This document shows, in pieces, positions 15,870-23,824 of a DNA stretch of 33,452 nucleotides. The DNA is taken from positions 1-33,452 of the forward strand of contig QZJP01000022.1 of the NCBI GenBank assembly GCA_003599345.1, written 5' to 3'. The notes beneath the pieces were generated by a model. It did no database searches. It was not told where the DNA came from and was given only the letters and a program-made list of their open reading frames with translations. Position 1 is the first letter of the stretch. The number at the start of each line of letters is the position of its first letter. Made by a program: the position numbers and the translations under genes. Source of the stretch: Bacillota bacterium. Lineage in GTDB: Bacteria; Bacillota; Sulfobacillia; UBA995; UBA9673.

Positions 15870-17620
15870 ACGAGTGCCTCCTTGAGCCGTACGAAATACT
15901 CCACGGCTTCCTCTACCGTCCTGAACCCACCCGGCAGCCCGTATTCCGATAGCTGCTGGGCGAAGAGCATCAGCTGCGGTGGCTTGAGGGCCGATTCCTT
16001 GAGGATGTCCACCGCCGCGAACGTTTCTCTGACAGGCGAGTCGAGAAGGAGGGTCCCGCCCTTGAGGACCACGATGCGTTCGCAGTACTCGGCGGCGAGG
16101 GCCATGCTGTGGGTGATGACGATGACCGTCTTCCCCTCTTGGTTCAGGGCCTTGGCCAGGTCCATGATCTCGTGGCTCCCGCGTTGGTCTTGCCCTGTCG
16201 TCGGCTCGTCGAGCACGACCATCTCCGGCTTCATGCTGAGCACGGATGCCACCGCCACGCGCTGCTTCTCGCCCTTGCTGAGGAAGAACGGGTTGCGGCC
16301 GAGAAGGGACGTGATCTGCATGGCCTCGGCGGCCTCCCGAACCCGGGCGTCTATCTCCTCTTTGGGGAGGCCCAGGTTCTTGGGCCCGTAGGCTATCTCC
16401 TCGAAGACCTTGGACTTGAAGATCTGGGCGTCGGGGTCCTGAAACACGTATCCGACGTGGGCCGCAAGCTCGGCGATAGTCATGCCCGAGGTATCCTTGC
16501 CCATGACCCACAGCCGACCGGCCGACGGTCTTAAGAGGCCGTTGAGGTGCTTGACGAGCGTTGTCTTGCCCGAGCCGTTCTGGCCGAGGATGCCCACGAA
16601 CTCTCCCCGGCGGATTTCGAGGTCGATGCCCTTGAGGGCCTCGGTTCCGTCGTCGTACGTGTGCCTCAGGCCCTCGACCTTCACGACGACCTCGCCGTTG
16701 ACCCGAGGAGCCGGCTCGAAGGGGAACTCGATGGCCTGGGCGGCCCTGCGGGTCCTACCGGGGTCGGGGAGCATGTCCTTCATCATGCTCACGGCCTCCT
16801 TGGTTGTCGCGGGGAGGCCCGGCACCGGGAAGCCACGCTCGCGCAACCTGGCCATGAGCAAGGTCACCTGCGGCAGGCTGAGGCCCAGCTCCACCAGTTG
16901 CTCGACCTGCTCGAGGACTTCCCTGGGGTTCCCGTCGAGGACCACGCGCCCTTGGTCGAGAACGACAAGCCGGTCAACGAGTTCCATGAGTTCTTCGAGC
17001 TTGTGCTCGACGATCACAATGGTTAGGTTGAAGTCCTTGACGAGCTTGCGGAGGAGGTCGAAAACCACGGTCGTGCCGATGGGGTCGATGTTCGAGGTCG
17101 GTTCGTCAAGGACGAGGACGTTGGGTGACATCGCCAGGGTGGCGGCCAGGGCGCAGGCCTGCTTCTCGCCCCCGGAGAGGTAGTGCGGGTTCCGGTCGAG
17201 ATAGCGGTGGAGCCGGGTGAGGTCGACCAACTCATCTATCCTGGCCCTGATCTCGTCCGGCGGCATGCAGTAGTTCTCGGGTCCGAAAGCAATCTCGTCG
17301 CGCACCGTCGGCGCCACGAGCTGAGCGTCCGGGTCCTGGAACAGCAGCCCGCATATCCGTGACAGAGCGTAGACCGGGTAGGTCTTGTTGTCTACCTCCT
17401 CGTGGAGGATGACCTTCCCCTTCATCTCCCCCCGGTAGAGCTGCGGGATCAGGCCGTTCATGGCCAGGCACGCGGACGTCTTGCCGGCCCCGCTGGCCCC
17501 GGTGATCAGGACAATCTGACCCTCCTGGATTCCCAGGTCGAGGTTTGCGACCGCCGGACGTTCGCTGTCGCGGTACTGGAAGGAGAAGTTGTCGAAACGC
17601 ACTATGGCCACGTATGCCAT
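15866..17620 (-). CDS. ECF transporter fused A1-A2 ATPase
   Basis: A 584-residue protein with two complete ABC domains in tandem. Domain 1 (about 1-240) has GASGAGKTS (Walker A), FQDPDAQ (Q loop), LSGGEKQ (signature), VLVLDEPTSNID (Walker B) and a switch His in IVEHKLEE. Domain 2 (about 310-540) has GQNGSGKTT, FQDPDAQ, LSKGEKQR, MVVLDEPTTGQD and THSMALA. FQDPDAQ is typical of ECF ATPases. Most ECF systems use two separate ATPases; here they are fused, with a linker of about 70 residues. AGGAGGG lies very close to the ATG at 17620, so the in-frame GTG at 17611 is a possible start. A 214-nt gap separates it from the response regulator gene. Confidence 0.94.
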   Translation of the reverse strand: MAYVAIVRFDNFSFQYRDSERPAVANLDLGIQEGQIVLITGASGAGKTSACLAMNGLIPQLYRGEMKGKVILHEEVDNKTYPVYALSRICGLLFQDPDAQLVAPTVRDEIAFGPENYCMPPDEIRARIDELVDLTRLHRYLDRNPHYLSGGEKQACALAATLAMSPNVLVLDEPTSNIDPIGTTVVFDLLRKLVKDFNLTIVIVEHKLEELMELVDRLVVLDQGRVVLDGNPREVLEQVEQLVELGLSLPQVTLLMARLRERGFPVPGLPATTKEAVSMMKDMLPDPGRTRRAAQAIEFPFEPAPRVNGEVVVKVEGLRHTYDDGTEALKGIDLEIRRGEFVGILGQNGSGKTTLVKHLNGLLRPSAGRLWVMGKDTSGMTIAELAAHVGYVFQDPDAQIFKSKVFEEIAYGPKNLGLPKEEIDARVREAAEAMQITSLLGRNPFFLSKGEKQRVAVASVLSMKPEMVVLDEPTTGQDQRGSHEIMDLAKALNQEGKTVIVITHSMALAAEYCERIVVLKGGTLLLDSPVRETFAAVDILKESALKPPQLMLFAQQLSEYGLPGGFRTVEEAVEYFVRLKEALV

Positions 17621-17789
17621 TCCCTCCTGGATACCCGAGCCGGAGCCGGGACCGCCCGCGGAGCCCGACGCTCCGAAGATGGGCGGTGAAGCCCCGTAAG
17701 CTGAAAGTCGAATGGGGCCCGATACCTAGCGAGCTTGGGTTATGGATACCGGTGGTGCTCCCTATGAGGGATGTTGCTCTTTTGCCGAT

Positions 17790-17835
17790 GGGAGGCTGCT
17801 CTCGCGCACTACCCCGCGGGGGAAAGCAGGCTCCC
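17790..17835. terminator. Inverted repeat at the response-regulator stop codon, possible terminator or attenuator
   Basis: GGGAGGCTGCT (17790-17800) pairs with AGCAGGCTCCC (17825-17835) with one mismatch, and the loop contains the palindrome CCCCGCGGGG. It begins exactly at the stop of the regulator gene and sits in the largest gap inside the directon (17621-17834). No T-run follows on the minus strand, so it is not a textbook terminator; it could lower expression of the transport/hydantoinase half. I see nothing else convincing in the gap. Confidence 0.4.
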
Positions 17836-19469
17836 TAACGCGCCCCCCGCTCGCGGAACTGGTTTGGGCTTACCCCGAAACGCCGGGTGAAGAGCGAGCT
17901 GAAGTAGCTGCCGCTGCTATAGCCCACTTTCCCGGCGACCTTGTGGATGGTCTGGTCCGTGGACCGGAGGAGGTCGCACGCCCGGCCGAGCCGGACCTCC
18001 GTGACATACTCGCCGAGCGTCATACCGGTGTGCAACTTGAACAACCTGGCGAAGTAGTACGGGCTCAGGTAAACCATTGCCGCTACCCGGCGGAGGTTCA
18101 GAGGCTCACTGTAGTGCGCCTCAACATAGGCCTTGGCAGCCAGGACGGCCCTTTCTCCCACCGAGGTGGAGTCAGCCAGGCGCCGCCCCAGCTCCTCAAC
18201 CAACCCCGTAACGACCGCCGGGGCATCCGGCTCGAGTGGGCCCGGTCTCTCGGACAGGAGTTCCTCGAACTCCTGACGGAGCCTGGCGACGGTCTCCACC
18301 GCCAACCCCCCGCGAACGAAAGCGGTCCCGATGAGGCCGGCTAGAACGCGCGCCTCGCCCACCGCGTCGTCGTGACGGAGGTCGCCCAGTATTTCCCCGG
18401 CCAACCGCACCACCCGAGGCATGTCACCTTTCAGGGCGGCCTCGCACAGGTCGGCCTCGAGGCCGAGAAGCCTGGCTGCCGAGAACGTGCCGCTCGCCCC
18501 CAGCTTGGAAAGGGCGGCCCGATAGGAGCCGGGGAAATCGCGCACGTCCCAGCAGTAGGTACCGGCAGCAACCTGAGCCTGGTCGCCTAGGGAATCCCTT
18601 ACCCACCCGACGGCGCGAGAAACCCACTTGTCGGGGTCCGCTGACTCGTCCGGGCCCGGCGACAGCGCCAGAATCAGCCTACCCCGCTCACGCCATGCCA
18701 GGACCTCCCCTCCGGGCCAGTCCACGAGAGCCGTTCCCCAACCGGTACCGGGGTCCCCGGCCCGGGCCCGGCCGGACCCGCTGGGTGGGACCCCCGCCAC
18801 TTCGGCCAGGAGACTAGGATGCCCGGGCCCCCGGGGTGCCGCTGGATTCGTGTGGGCCGGGTCCTTGCCCATGACATCCGCGACCACGACGAGCCGGGGC
18901 GGAAGGTTGAGGCCTAGAGCTCGCGCTTGGGCCTCGAGTTCGGAACGGTCGAAGAGAGAGGGGCGGGTGATAAGGATGTTCAGGTAGTCCCGCCGCATGA
19001 AGGGAAGTAGCGACCGGACGACCTCCTCGGTCTCCCGGGCCCGGGCCTCGCGGACGACCTCCCGGCCCCGGCTGGCGAGCACCCTGCGGAGGGCGTTCCT
19101 GAACTCGTCCTGCCTTATGGGCTTGACGACGTAGTCGATAGCCCCGAGCCTGACGGCCTCACGGGCGTATTCGAACTCAGGGTGAGCGGTGAGAAAGACG
19201 ATGTGGGTCTTGGAAGCCTTCCTATGCATGTGCCTGGCCGCCGTAATGCCGTCCATCCTGGGCATCCGGATGTCCAGGAGCACGATGTCGGGTCTGGTCT
19301 CATCGAAGACAGCCAGGGCTTCCTCGCCGTCTCGGGCCTCGCCGACGACCGTGACCCCGGGGTGGCTGGCCAGGAACCGCCTGAGCTGCCCGCGGGCGCT
19401 GGCTTCGTCGTCCACGATGAGAACCCGTGCGGGTCCCAGGTTGCCGGCGCCTGGATGGACCACGCTCAT
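17835..19469 (-). CDS. AraC-type response regulator (YesN-like)
   Basis: A 544-residue two-component regulator. The receiver domain (about 14-130) has the acidic pair D20/D21, phospho-acceptor D66 in LLDIRMP, T94 and K116 in VVKPI. A long middle region (about 135-430) resembles the poorly defined spacer of YesN-type regulators. The C-terminus (about 440-544) is an AraC double helix-turn-helix: YVEAHYSEPLNLRRVAAMVYLSPYYFARLFK and IHKVAGKVGYSSGSYFSSLFTRRFGVSPNQFR. The start overlaps the kinase stop by 1 nt (TGATG), so the two are co-translated. Its targets are probably promoters of this locus; the direct repeats upstream of the directon are candidate sites. That link is inference. Confidence 0.94.
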   Translation of the reverse strand: MSVVHPGAGNLGPARVLIVDDEASARGQLRRFLASHPGVTVVGEARDGEEALAVFDETRPDIVLLDIRMPRMDGITAARHMHRKASKTHIVFLTAHPEFEYAREAVRLGAIDYVVKPIRQDEFRNALRRVLASRGREVVREARARETEEVVRSLLPFMRRDYLNILITRPSLFDRSELEAQARALGLNLPPRLVVVADVMGKDPAHTNPAAPRGPGHPSLLAEVAGVPPSGSGRARAGDPGTGWGTALVDWPGGEVLAWRERGRLILALSPGPDESADPDKWVSRAVGWVRDSLGDQAQVAAGTYCWDVRDFPGSYRAALSKLGASGTFSAARLLGLEADLCEAALKGDMPRVVRLAGEILGDLRHDDAVGEARVLAGLIGTAFVRGGLAVETVARLRQEFEELLSERPGPLEPDAPAVVTGLVEELGRRLADSTSVGERAVLAAKAYVEAHYSEPLNLRRVAAMVYLSPYYFARLFKLHTGMTLGEYVTEVRLGRACDLLRSTDQTIHKVAGKVGYSSGSYFSSLFTRRFGVSPNQFRERGAR

Positions 19470-21106
19470 CAGCCTCTCCCCCGTGAAGACTTGGCCGGTA
19501 TTCTGATGACCACGACAGTGCCTGAACCGCTGTCGCTGGAGATGTCCATGTGGGCATCCTGCCCGTAGTGGAGTTGGAGTTTCTGGCGGACCAGTCTGAG
19601 CCCAAGACCGGTCACCTGCCTGCCGGTCGTGAGCGAGGCTTGCGGCGGCTCGATAAGGAGCCCGTCCGGCAGGCCCACCCCGTCGTCGCGCACCTCGACC
19701 TCGACATGAGAGCCCACACGCCGGGCACTGAGGCTAATGCGACCTTCGTAGTTGCGAGGCCCGAGCCCGTGCACGACGGCGTTCTCCACGACGGGTTGCA
19801 GGACAAGGGACGGGACCGGGGTTTGCTCGAGACGCCGCGGCACCTCGACCGCCACGTGGAGGGTCGAGCCGAAGCGGTTCTGCTGGATGGTCAGGTAGTT
19901 GGTGACGCACTGGATCTCCTCCCGCAGGGGCACGAGGTCCTCGCGGGCGGCCAAGACGTAGCGAAGGAAGTCCGACAGCGCGTAGACCATCCGCTCGGGC
20001 TCAGGTTCTCCGGCCGTTATGGATGACGCGATCATGTTCAAGGAGTTAAAAAGAAAATGAGGGCTGAACTGGGCTTGGAGCAATCTGAGCTGCGTGTCGG
20101 CCAGAGCCTTTTCCAGGTTTCGGACCACTTCCGTCTCCTGAGCGAGCCGTTCGTTGTACTCCCTCAAGAGCCGCTCCCGCGTCTCCCTGGCAGCGGACTC
20201 GACCAGCGAACTCATCGCCGTTTGGAGCGACTCGGCGGCGGCCCGAAGGGGAGTGTTCAGCACGACGGGCACCTGGCGGTAAGCCTCCAGCAGAACCGCC
20301 GCCTCGGCGCCGGTACGGGCGTGCCTCCTTACCTCCTCCAGATGAGCGTCCCGCGGGGGCTCGAGCAGGACGAAACCACAGACCACCGAGCCGAGGTAGC
20401 CCCCGTCCGGGCTGATCGGGACGGAGAAAGCCACTATCCCGCAGCAGCACTCGCACAGGTGCTGGATGTCCGTAGCGCGCTCGTCCGGTCGAGTTCGGGA
20501 GACGCACGGAATGTCACGGCAACCTCCGTCGACCTGCTCGCGCCGCAGCCGGCAGAAGGCCGGGAGATTCGAAGGTTTCGTCACGCCGCGCCCCAGCTCG
20601 TCCAAAACCAGCACTCCGAGTCCCGTGGCTTCGGCAAGGGCGTCCTGAATGCGCTGCAGAGACCCCACGGACACGATCTCACGCAGACTGGGAGGGGGTT
20701 CGGGCCTGACGACGTCCGGCCTCGAGGGAGGTAGCGGGAGCTGTACCTGAACCGGGTTGTAAATCGCCAGTAGGTGTAGCGGCTCGGGGCCCGGGTTCTC
20801 CAGGACGTGGGTGACCCCGTCCGGGAAGTGACGGAAGACCCCGGGACTGAGGTCGTGCCACTCGCCGTCGATTGCCTGGCGACCTTGCCCACTAAGAACG
20901 TAGAGGCCTTGCTCGTAGCCCGAGTGCCGGTGGGGATCCCACTTCCGGCCGGGTTCCACGGTCACAAGGGCTACGGATAGACCGGCTGACTGAAGTGCGG
21001 CCGTGTGGAGCCATTGGAAGCTGGCAATACCGAACTCCTGCCGGGGCGCCTGGTACAATTGGGGGCCGCCGGAGACGAACCGCACTCCGTGCGTTCCTTT
21101 GCTCAC
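19469..21106 (-). CDS. Cupin-PocR-histidine kinase (LytS/YesM-type), soluble sensor
   Basis: A 545-residue sensor kinase with no membrane segment. Residues about 30-120 form a cupin barrel with the metal pattern PHRHSGYEQGLY (H59, H61, E65) and a late H100. Residues about 148-255 match a PocR-type sensory domain, with a cysteine-rich core (C185, C196, C201, then HLCECCCGIVAFSVPI at about 217-232). A coiled-coil-like stretch (about 300-345) leads to the His-kinase box QFSPHFLFNSLNMI (H350) and a HATPase with LQPVVENAVVHGLG, RDDGVGLPDG and GLGLRLVRQKL. PocR domains are known from the regulator of the propanediol microcompartment, so this sensor fits control of a BMC operon by a small cytoplasmic ligand. 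GTG start; GGGGG lies 9 nt upstream. It lies 68 nt after the amidohydrolase gene. Confidence 0.88.
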   Translation of the reverse strand: MSKGTHGVRFVSGGPQLYQAPRQEFGIASFQWLHTAALQSAGLSVALVTVEPGRKWDPHRHSGYEQGLYVLSGQGRQAIDGEWHDLSPGVFRHFPDGVTHVLENPGPEPLHLLAIYNPVQVQLPLPPSRPDVVRPEPPPSLREIVSVGSLQRIQDALAEATGLGVLVLDELGRGVTKPSNLPAFCRLRREQVDGGCRDIPCVSRTRPDERATDIQHLCECCCGIVAFSVPISPDGGYLGSVVCGFVLLEPPRDAHLEEVRRHARTGAEAAVLLEAYRQVPVVLNTPLRAAAESLQTAMSSLVESAARETRERLLREYNERLAQETEVVRNLEKALADTQLRLLQAQFSPHFLFNSLNMIASSITAGEPEPERMVYALSDFLRYVLAAREDLVPLREEIQCVTNYLTIQQNRFGSTLHVAVEVPRRLEQTPVPSLVLQPVVENAVVHGLGPRNYEGRISLSARRVGSHVEVEVRDDGVGLPDGLLIEPPQASLTTGRQVTGLGLRLVRQKLQLHYGQDAHMDISSDSGSGTVVVIRIPAKSSRGRG

Positions 21107-21174
21107 ACAAACCAGCCCCCATCAGACCGCGTGGCCAGCCCGCGCGCCGAGCGGCCGACCCGCTTCGCGGAGGC

Positions 21175-22845
21175 CTAGCGGAGGATGAGTCGCCCGCGAC
21201 TCCGGTCGACGCTCCGACCTTCCTCGACGACCACCCGTCCGGCCTGGACTGTGGTGAAGGGCCACCCCACAAGCCGACACCCGTCGAAAAGAGAGAAGCC
21301 GGCCCGTGACCCAAGTTCGTCGTGGCGGATGGTCGTCCGGCGCTGGACGTCCACAAGCACGGCATCCGCGTCGCTGCCGGGAAGCAGGGTCCCCTTGCGG
21401 GGGTACAGCCCGAAGACCTCACTGGGCCCGCGTGCGAGAAGCTCGGCTGCCCGGACTATCGAAAGCCCTCTTCCTATAGCCCCTTCGGTGAGAACCGCCG
21501 CCAAATGGGTGGCCATCGCCGGGTATCCCGGCATGACGTCTCCGAAGGAACCGCCAAGGCCCTTCTGCTCGCGGGTCATGGTCACGTTGTCGGTGCCCAG
21601 GGCGGAGACCGTACCGTCCTCGACGCCGCGCCAGAGCGCCTGCCTGTCTTCCTCGCTTCGAAACGGGGGCACCATCTTGGCGACGGAGCCCCTGTCCGAA
21701 TCCCACGACAGAACCAGATGGGGTGAAGCGACCTCGGCCACCAGGCTCAGGCCCGAGGCCCGCGCTTCACGCACCGCCTGGAGCCCCGACGCGCTTGAGA
21801 CATGGACGGCGTAGACGGTCGCTCCCGTTACGCGCGTCATCCACGCCAGCCGCCGGATGGCATCCTCCTCGGCCTGTGACGGGTGGGTTTCTGCCCAGTT
21901 CCTAAGTTGTCCTTGTGATCCGACCTGGTAACTGTTGCTTTGGGTGCCTCCGCCGCCCGGGACGGAACCAGCCGAGTCCGCCGGCGGCCCCCCCGCCGGC
22001 CGCGACGCCCGGGCGACGATGGAGGCGTTCTCGGCGTGAACACAGGCCACGCACCGTTTCCGCGCCGAGGCACATCGCCTGAGCCCCTCCATCAGGAAGC
22101 CGTCGTCCACTTCCTGGATCAGGCCGGGTATGCCGCACATGTAGAACTTGAACGAGGTCACGCCGAGCTCGGCGTAGAGCGTCATCTCGTCGAGTTGCGT
22201 CTCGGTCCCTATTATCAGATGAGGGAACACGTCCACCGAGCTGTGCTCCTCGACGATCTTGTCCAGTCTCTCGAGAAGGGACTGGTGGGGTCCCGGTCCG
22301 CCCAGGTAGCAGCCGATGGTCGTCACGCCGCCCAAAAGCGCCGAACGTGTCTCGGTCTCGAGGTCCTCTTCGAGGCCGGCGAACAGCCCGAGGTGGACAT
22401 GCGGGTCGACGACCCCGGGGAGGACGTACCGTCCCGCGGCGTCGAGAACCCTCCCCGAGTCGCGCGGCGCTCCGGACCCCAGGCAGACTACACGCCCGTT
22501 CTTGATCCAGACGTCGGTCTCGAACGTCCCTTCGCCGGGCAGAACCACGACACCGCCGGTAATGGCCAAGTCGAGACGTGGGCGTGTGTGGACCGAGGCC
22601 TGGGCCGGAACCGGCCCTTGGCGCTGGGCGTCATCGTGAGGGCGAAGCGCCGGCGCCACCCCCGACGGTTGGCCCTCCGCGGCGAACGCCTCCCCCGTCT
22701 CACTCAGGCGGACGATGCGCATCCCCAGCCGTTCGGCCAACTCCTCGGCCTCGCCGGTAACCACGTCCCCCGGCGAGAGGACGACCTCCCTCTCCCCTAG
22801 GGCCCACCTGAGTTCGATATCGCGTGAAGTGATGAACTCTCTCAT
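21175..22845 (-). CDS. Dihydropyrimidinase/hydantoinase-like cyclic amidohydrolase with N-terminal BMC-type extension
   Basis: A 556-residue amidohydrolase. The metal centre is complete: HVHLG (H149, H151), the carbamylated lysine K233 in TSFKFYM, H270 in CVHAEN, H348 in YAVHVSS and D419 in LGTDNVTM. The SFK and HAEN context points to dihydropyrimidinase/hydantoinase/allantoinase-type cyclic amide hydrolysis. Two features are unusual. Residues 1-47 (MREFITSRDIELRW... to RLGMRIVRL) form an extra domain shared with the neighbouring PLP enzyme, followed by a disordered linker to about 90. A Gly/Ser/Pro-rich insertion (about 281-312) follows the HAEN motif. The ORF track starts at 22875; I prefer ATG 22845, 4 nt after the BMC-T stop, because it aligns with the start of the shared domain. 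The substrate is not determined. Confidence 0.9.
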   Translation of the reverse strand: MREFITSRDIELRWALGEREVVLSPGDVVTGEAEELAERLGMRIVRLSETGEAFAAEGQPSGVAPALRPHDDAQRQGPVPAQASVHTRPRLDLAITGGVVVLPGEGTFETDVWIKNGRVVCLGSGAPRDSGRVLDAAGRYVLPGVVDPHVHLGLFAGLEEDLETETRSALLGGVTTIGCYLGGPGPHQSLLERLDKIVEEHSSVDVFPHLIIGTETQLDEMTLYAELGVTSFKFYMCGIPGLIQEVDDGFLMEGLRRCASARKRCVACVHAENASIVARASRPAGGPPADSAGSVPGGGGTQSNSYQVGSQGQLRNWAETHPSQAEEDAIRRLAWMTRVTGATVYAVHVSSASGLQAVREARASGLSLVAEVASPHLVLSWDSDRGSVAKMVPPFRSEEDRQALWRGVEDGTVSALGTDNVTMTREQKGLGGSFGDVMPGYPAMATHLAAVLTEGAIGRGLSIVRAAELLARGPSEVFGLYPRKGTLLPGSDADAVLVDVQRRTTIRHDELGSRAGFSLFDGCRLVGWPFTTVQAGRVVVEEGRSVDRSRGRLILR

Positions 22846-22849
22846 GGCC

Positions 22850-23506
22850 CTACCCAACCGGCGGCCCTGAGTCACGACGGCCCCGGGAGGCGAGGGATTC
22901 TATGGCCGTCAGGGCCGCCTGGCGGGCAGCCTCAACGTGGGACACCGACCCCGATACGAAGAGCCTCCCGTACTTTCCGACCGGGTCGAAGTCGACGAGG
23001 GTGATGGATGAAGCCTTCTCGGCTTCGTTAGCCGCGACGACGATGTAGCCGGCCGGCTCGACCTCGAGAATGAAGAGGGCCTGCCCGGCGACCACTAGTG
23101 AGCCGTGCCTGGCGCGGTTGATGAGCTGGGCCTCGTAGGGGCTGACGCTGGTGACGACCGTGTCGGAAACGACCCGTGGGGCCAAGGCGTCGGCCGCTGT
23201 CAGGCCGAAGTGCCCGAGCAGCACCCTTCCGGCCTCCCGCACGTCTCCCACGGACGCCGAGTGTACCTCTATCTGGCCGAACTCCCGCTCCACCATCAGC
23301 CAGCCCGGCCGCACGTCAGTTGCTTTGAGGGCGGCGTCGAGCGCGGGGTAGACGTCGCTACCCGGGGCCAGTTCGACCCAGAGCTCGGCCATGCCGGCCA
23401 CGGGCGTGTCACCCCTGGCGACCGACCCCACCAGGGCGGCGAACTGGGGCTGCATGTTATCTATCAGGGCGAAGGTCCTGAGCCCCCGCGCCTTCTCTTC
23501 CGTCAA
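22850..23506 (-). CDS. BMC-T shell protein (tandem-domain pseudohexameric trimer)
   Basis: A 218-residue protein with two BMC folds (about 8-105 and 113-210). The N-terminus LRTFALIDNMQPQFAALVGSVARG, the block LWVELAPG, DAALKATDVRPGWLMVEREFG and the second-half SLFILEVEPAGY-like segment (ALFILEVEPAGYIVVAANEAEKA) match, from memory, the BMC-T subclass that stacks into double trimers with gated large pores, such as Haliangium HO_3341 and CcmP-like proteins. E73-R74 may be the gating pair of that subclass. It would form shell facets and admit bulky substrates or cofactors. The start is TTG at 23506, with GAGGTGA upstream overlapping the BMC-P stop; an upstream GTG frame hits a stop. It lies between BMC-P and the amidohydrolase. 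Confidence 0.94.
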   Translation of the reverse strand: MTEEKARGLRTFALIDNMQPQFAALVGSVARGDTPVAGMAELWVELAPGSDVYPALDAALKATDVRPGWLMVEREFGQIEVHSASVGDVREAGRVLLGHFGLTAADALAPRVVSDTVVTSVSPYEAQLINRARHGSLVVAGQALFILEVEPAGYIVVAANEAEKASSITLVDFDPVGKYGRLFVSGSVSHVEAARQAALTAIESLASRGRRDSGPPVG

Positions 23507-23513
23507 AGCCGCG

Positions 23514-23807
23514 TCACCTCGACCGCCCCTCGATTGTCTTGCCTTGCGCGGTCACCGAATCGAGGATGGCCACGATGGCCGCGTCTACCGGGACCTGTAC
23601 CCCTGCGGCGTGCCGGGCCGGGTCCCCTGTGACTACGGCGACGACGTCACCTTCCCCCGCTCCGGTCAGGTCCACGGCCAGGCAAGTCGGCGCGGTCGCC
23701 GGGGCCCCGAGCCCCGCTAGTGGCTCGCAGACGAGCAGTTTGTACCCCTGGAGTGACCCGTGCTTGACTGTCGAAACCGCCTGACCGGTCACCCGGCAAA
23801 TCAGCAT
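23514..23807 (-). CDS. BMC-P shell vertex protein (EutN/CcmL family)
   Basis: A 97-residue pentameric vertex protein: MLICRVTGQAVSTVKHGSLQGYKLLVCEPL at the N-terminus, then CLAVDLTGAGEGDVVAVVTGDPARHA and VPVDAAIVAILDSV, the regular EutN/CcmL pattern (family length 85-100). The ORF track merges it with an unrelated upstream stretch out to 24059. The real start is ATG 23807, with GAGGGG 9 nt upstream. It caps the shell vertices and so indicates closed compartments. It sits 17 nt after the PLP enzyme and 7 nt before BMC-T. A cysteine in the first strand (C4) is noticeable but common in such proteins. Confidence 0.95.
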   Translation of the reverse strand: MLICRVTGQAVSTVKHGSLQGYKLLVCEPLAGLGAPATAPTCLAVDLTGAGEGDVVAVVTGDPARHAAGVQVPVDAAIVAILDSVTAQGKTIEGRSR

Positions 23808-23824
23808 GGCGATCAACCCCTCCG

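Noticed and set aside
15024-16511. 495-aa minus-strand ORF as a fusion protein ending in EcfT
   Set aside because: The N-terminal 214 residues are Arg/Gly/Pro-rich shadow of the ATPase gene; EcfT starts at 15869 with an ATGA overlap.
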